DNA of 64,000 nt. Source: an uncultured Alistipes sp. Lineage in GTDB: Bacteria; Bacteroidota; Bacteroidia; Bacteroidales; Rikenellaceae. Position numbers and translations under genes: made by a program. This document shows positions 61,056-64,000 of this stretch, piece by piece (within the stretch, counting starts at the first letter, position 1; every line of letters starts with the position of its first letter). Below the pieces are notes generated by a model. The model saw only the letters and a program-made list of their open reading frames with translations. It had not been told where the DNA came from and did not search any database. The stretch lies in NCBI GenBank assembly GCA_947177225.1, contig CAMWTS010000005.1, forward strand, positions 1 to 64,000, in the 5' to 3' direction.

Positions 61056-64000
61056 TTAGAAATTAAGATTTATACCACCCGAGATGGTTCTGATCTGTGC
61101 ATAACCGCCGTATGAACCCTGACCGCTCATAGTAGTACGCGGGTCGAGACCCTTGCGAGCCGAGAACAGAGCCACATTGTCGGCCATAACGAATACACGT
61201 ACGCTCTCGATACCGATCTTCTTCATCAACTTCGACGGGAACGTATAACCCAAAGTGATGTTGCGAATGTTGAAGTAAGAGGCCGATGTCAACCACAGGT
61301 CAGATGACTGGGTCATAGAGCTCGACTGGTTTACTGCGTTCCAGATAGGATACTCACCGCTTCTGGTCTCGGGATTCCAGGTCTTCCACATGTCGCGGTT
61401 GTGATTTACGTAGAACGATGTACCAAGCGTACCGGCATAGTTCGAGTCATAAACATAGCCGCCGATCTGGAATGCCGTAGCAACCGACAGATCGAAGCCG
61501 TAGAGACGCAGCGAGAAGTTAAGACCACCCTGGAAATCGGGCAGAGCCGACTTGCCGGTCTCGAATCTTGCATTCGAAGAAGTTACCTTGCCATAATCAG
61601 AAGTAATGCCCGTTACATGGTTACCCTTCTCATCGTAAATATAGTTACCATCGCTGTCCTGCTCGAAATAGTACCACGATGCCTGTCCGTCCTCTGTTAC
61701 ACCTGCATACTTGTAGAGATAATACTCATAACGGCTCGAACCCTCTTTCAATCGCTGATAAGTCTGCATCAAACCATTTTCCTTGTACTCATCGGGCAAA
61801 CGAAGGATCTTATTGGCGTAGTGCGAACCGATGAACGATACGGTCAACTGAACGTTCTTGCGCTTGATGGCGTCTACGTTCAACTCGAACTCGATACCCT
61901 GGTTCTGCATATCGCCGATATTCTCATAGTTATAGGGACGACCGCTCGAAATAGCCTTGGTACGACTGAACAGCATGTCGTCGGTACGACGGTAGAAGTA
62001 GTCGATGTTACCGTAGAAACGTCCCCAGAGGTTGAAGTCGAGACCTACGTCGAAGGTCTTCTGCTTCTCCCACGTAAGATCGGGGTTACCGTAGAATGCA
62101 GGCGTGATACCCAAAGACGTACCGTCCCAGGTTACAGCCCACTGATCCTGATAAGGAGTATACATATAATCGACACCAAGATCCTCATTACCCTGAGTAC
62201 CGTAAGATGCGCGGATCTTCAAATCGTTGAGCCAGCCGCGGGCATTCGACATAAAGTCTTCCGAAGAGATACGCCATGCGGCACCTACCGACCAGAAAGT
62301 ACCCCAACGATCGAGGAAACGCGACGTACCGTCACGACGAACAGCGCCCGAAAGATAATACTTGTGGGCAAAATCGTAGTCAGCCTTCAAGAAATAACCC
62401 TCGATATTGTGCATATACTTTGTAGAGCTCAAGTCCTGCATAGCACCACCGTTATCCAGCTCGGGATTAGAGGGATCGTAGAAATTGGTCTTCTGACCCG
62501 ACATGCGCTCTTCACTGAGTGAGTAGTACTCGTGACCGGCCAAAGCCTCGATATGGTGGTCGCCGATAGCCTTGCGATAAGCAAGCAGCTGGTTGAAGTT
62601 CATTGTCTCTGCGGCCGTAGATGCCTTGGTCGAACGACCGCCGAACGACTGACCGTCACCGATGGTAGGAGTATAGTAAGTGGTACCGATACCCGAAATG
62701 AGGTCGTATGCGTAGTTAACCGTGAAGGTAAAGTCCTTCAAGAAAGTAACCTCTGCATAAGTACGGGTCGAGAGGTTGTGATAAGTCGAACGACGAATAT
62801 CCTCATAGAGGTTGCAGATAACGTTCTGGTTGGTGGCCGTCGGACGGTTGTCCGTACCGTCGGTAACCTTCATACCGTTATCGTACATGGGAGTACCGTC
62901 GGGGTTGTATTTCATATTACCCTCGGCATCGTAAGCGTGAACGGGATAGATGGGGGCCCAAGAGCGAGCCACCTCGAATGCATTAGATGCAGCACCCGAC
63001 GACTCATTCATACCGTTTCTCGTAGTCTTGACATAAGCCATGTTCATACCGACCTTCAACCACTTGAACACCTGAGTATTGATATTGGCACGCATGGTCA
63101 AACGCTCATAATCCGAACCTACTACGTAAGAGTTATCGTCGAGATAACCCATAGAGAGGTAGTAGTCGGTCTTGGCGGTACCGCCCGAAACCGAAGCCGT
63201 ATACTCCTGACGGAACGAGTTATTGAACATAGCATCGTAGAACGAATCGTCGTAGCGAACGCGAGCATGAGGATTCAACTTACCGTTGGTACCAACGAGA
63301 TACTGTCCCGCAGGAATGATGAACGCGTTGTAGTTGCCCAACTCAGGCAACAGAGTCTGGCTGGCCGTAAGATTGGCGGCAGCGAGATCGTGACCGTTGT
63401 TGGCCCAAGCGTTGTTACGCAGACCGTACCATGTCAACTCGTAGAACTCGGCATTATTGCGAGTCATGTCGTAATCCGGCACACCACGCGTATTGACACC
63501 CCACGTACCCTTGAACGATACGCGAGTGCGATCCTGCTTACCGGTTCTGGTTGTAATCAATACCACACCGTTGGCGGCACGCGAACCGTAGAGCGAGTTG
63601 GAAACGGCGTCCTTAGATACCGACATATTCTCGATATCGGCGGGGTTGATGTCCGAAAGCGAACCGTTGAACGGCACACCGTCGACCACGATAAGAGCAC
63701 CTGTACTCGCCGAAATCGAACCGACACCGCGCACTACGATCGCAGCATCGCTACCGGGCTGACCCGTCGAGCTGAAGATCTGCACGCCGGCAACGGCACC
63801 TTCGAGCGACTTGGTTACCGATGAAGCCTGAGAGTTGGCTATAAGACCCTCCTTCACCTTAGACACAGAACCCACAAGGTCCTCCTTGCGCTTCTTACCG
63901 TAAGCGACAACCGTTACATCTCCGATATTTGTAGAATCGTCTTTCATGACGACATCGATCTTCGTTCTGCCCGCTACGGGAACCGTCTGCGGTTCCAGAC
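61056..64000 (-). CDS. SusC/RagA family TonB-linked outer-membrane transporter, 5' end outside window
   Basis: At least 981 residues; the frame stays open to the right edge of the window, so the signal peptide and most of the N-terminal carboxypeptidase-like domain are missing. ATG 63947 is internal: upstream codons read PVAGRTKIDVVMKDDSTN, the end of that domain. Then VTVVAYGKKRKEDLVGSV, the plug domain with ALIVVDGVPF, SVSKDAVSNSLYGSRAANGVVLITTRTGK, and a 22-strand barrel ending GGINLNF with terminal Phe. It imports the substrate captured by SusD with TonB energy. Confidence 0.95.
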   Translation of the reverse strand, partial: LEPQTVPVAGRTKIDVVMKDDSTNIGDVTVVAYGKKRKEDLVGSVSKVKEGLIANSQASSVTKSLEGAVAGVQIFSSTGQPGSDAAIVVRGVGSISASTGALIVVDGVPFNGSLSDINPADIENMSVSKDAVSNSLYGSRAANGVVLITTRTGKQDRTRVSFKGTWGVNTRGVPDYDMTRNNAEFYELTWYGLRNNAWANNGHDLAAANLTASQTLLPELGNYNAFIIPAGQYLVGTNGKLNPHARVRYDDSFYDAMFNNSFRQEYTASVSGGTAKTDYYLSMGYLDDNSYVVGSDYERLTMRANINTQVFKWLKVGMNMAYVKTTRNGMNESSGAASNAFEVARSWAPIYPVHAYDAEGNMKYNPDGTPMYDNGMKVTDGTDNRPTATNQNVICNLYEDIRRSTYHNLSTRTYAEVTFLKDFTFTVNYAYDLISGIGTTYYTPTIGDGQSFGGRSTKASTAAETMNFNQLLAYRKAIGDHHIEALAGHEYYSLSEERMSGQKTNFYDPSNPELDNGGAMQDLSSTKYMHNIEGYFLKADYDFAHKYYLSGAVRRDGTSRFLDRWGTFWSVGAAWRISSEDFMSNARGWLNDLKIRASYGTQGNEDLGVDYMYTPYQDQWAVTWDGTSLGITPAFYGNPDLTWEKQKTFDVGLDFNLWGRFYGNIDYFYRRTDDMLFSRTKAISSGRPYNYENIGDMQNQGIEFELNVDAIKRKNVQLTVSFIGSHYANKILRLPDEYKENGLMQTYQRLKEGSSRYEYYLYKYAGVTEDGQASWYYFEQDSDGNYIYDEKGNHVTGITSDYGKVTSSNARFETGKSALPDFQGGLNFSLRLYGFDLSVATAFQIGGYVYDSNYAGTLGTSFYVNHNRDMWKTWNPETRSGEYPIWNAVNQSSSMTQSSDLWLTSASYFNIRNITLGYTFPSKLMKKIGIESVRVFVMADNVALFSARKGLDPRTTMSGQGSYGGYAQIRTISGGINLNF

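Overview
The window is chromosomal DNA from a member of the Bacteroidales, plausibly an Alistipes-like (Rikenellaceae) gut bacterium. The order-level call rests on many promoters of the Bacteroidetes type (TTG about 20 bp before TAnnTTTG), the lack of Shine-Dalgarno sequences, a SusC/SusD pair, a C10 (streptopain-type) peptidase, an S16 protein with an Ala/Glu-rich tail and small lipoproteins with Bacteroidetes-style lipoboxes. The genus is an inference from GC-rich codon use and protease-rich content. Genes are densely packed on both strands, mostly in short operons, and housekeeping functions dominate.

Layout. 0-2.5 kb: the end of a secreted C10 cysteine peptidase and two tandem paralogous lipoproteins, each followed by the same 63-bp terminator repeat. 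2.7-5.0 kb: flavoprotein, methyltransferase-like protein and cobalamin adenosyltransferase. 5-11.6 kb: sugar-kinase-like protein, tRNA-Ser(GCU), phage-type DUF5131 protein, LuxR-type regulator divergent from a DUF1349 protein, acyl-ACP thioesterase, bacterioferritin and a glycosyltransferase. 11.6-20.8 kb, minus strand: MFS transporter, TPR protein, Era, FabI and an M16 peptidase. 21-22.1 kb: alcohol dehydrogenase. 22.5-27.6 kb: tRNA-Arg(UCU) with a duplicated 3' end, then an accessory-looking stretch with two zinc-ribbon membrane proteins, unknown proteins, small ORFs and a possible structured RNA.

27.6-32.1 kb: a tight minus-strand operon lptB-aroA-aroC-prmC-recX. 32.2-35.6 kb: recQ-rsmA-lipoprotein. 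35.7-37.8 kb: an Hsp20 with a long inserted segment, then rpsP-rimM. 37.8-43.9 kb: DUF418 protein, mnmA, an EEP-like protein and ppdK. 44-48.1 kb: two small outer-membrane barrels facing each other across a repeat element, then glyS-ruvX-def. 48.2-54 kb: acpP-fabF-rnc-radC, pepE-yraN and waaA. 54.4-64 kb, minus strand: SusC (cut by the window end), SusD, a large surface lipoprotein with a G9 tract, a subtilisin-family lipoprotein and a small lipoprotein. No carbohydrate enzyme is visible in this last locus, so it looks like an uptake system for a protein or peptide substrate.

The most noteworthy signals are: (i) the SusC/SusD-subtilase locus with a possible phase-variable G9 tract; (ii) a family of composite intergenic repeats at about 16.3-16.9, 27.5 and 44.6-44.9 kb; (iii) the duplicated tRNA-Arg 3' end with its terminator; (iv) a promoter-led, foldable RNA-like region near 25.5 kb; and (v) inserted segments in the Hsp20 and the MFS transporter.
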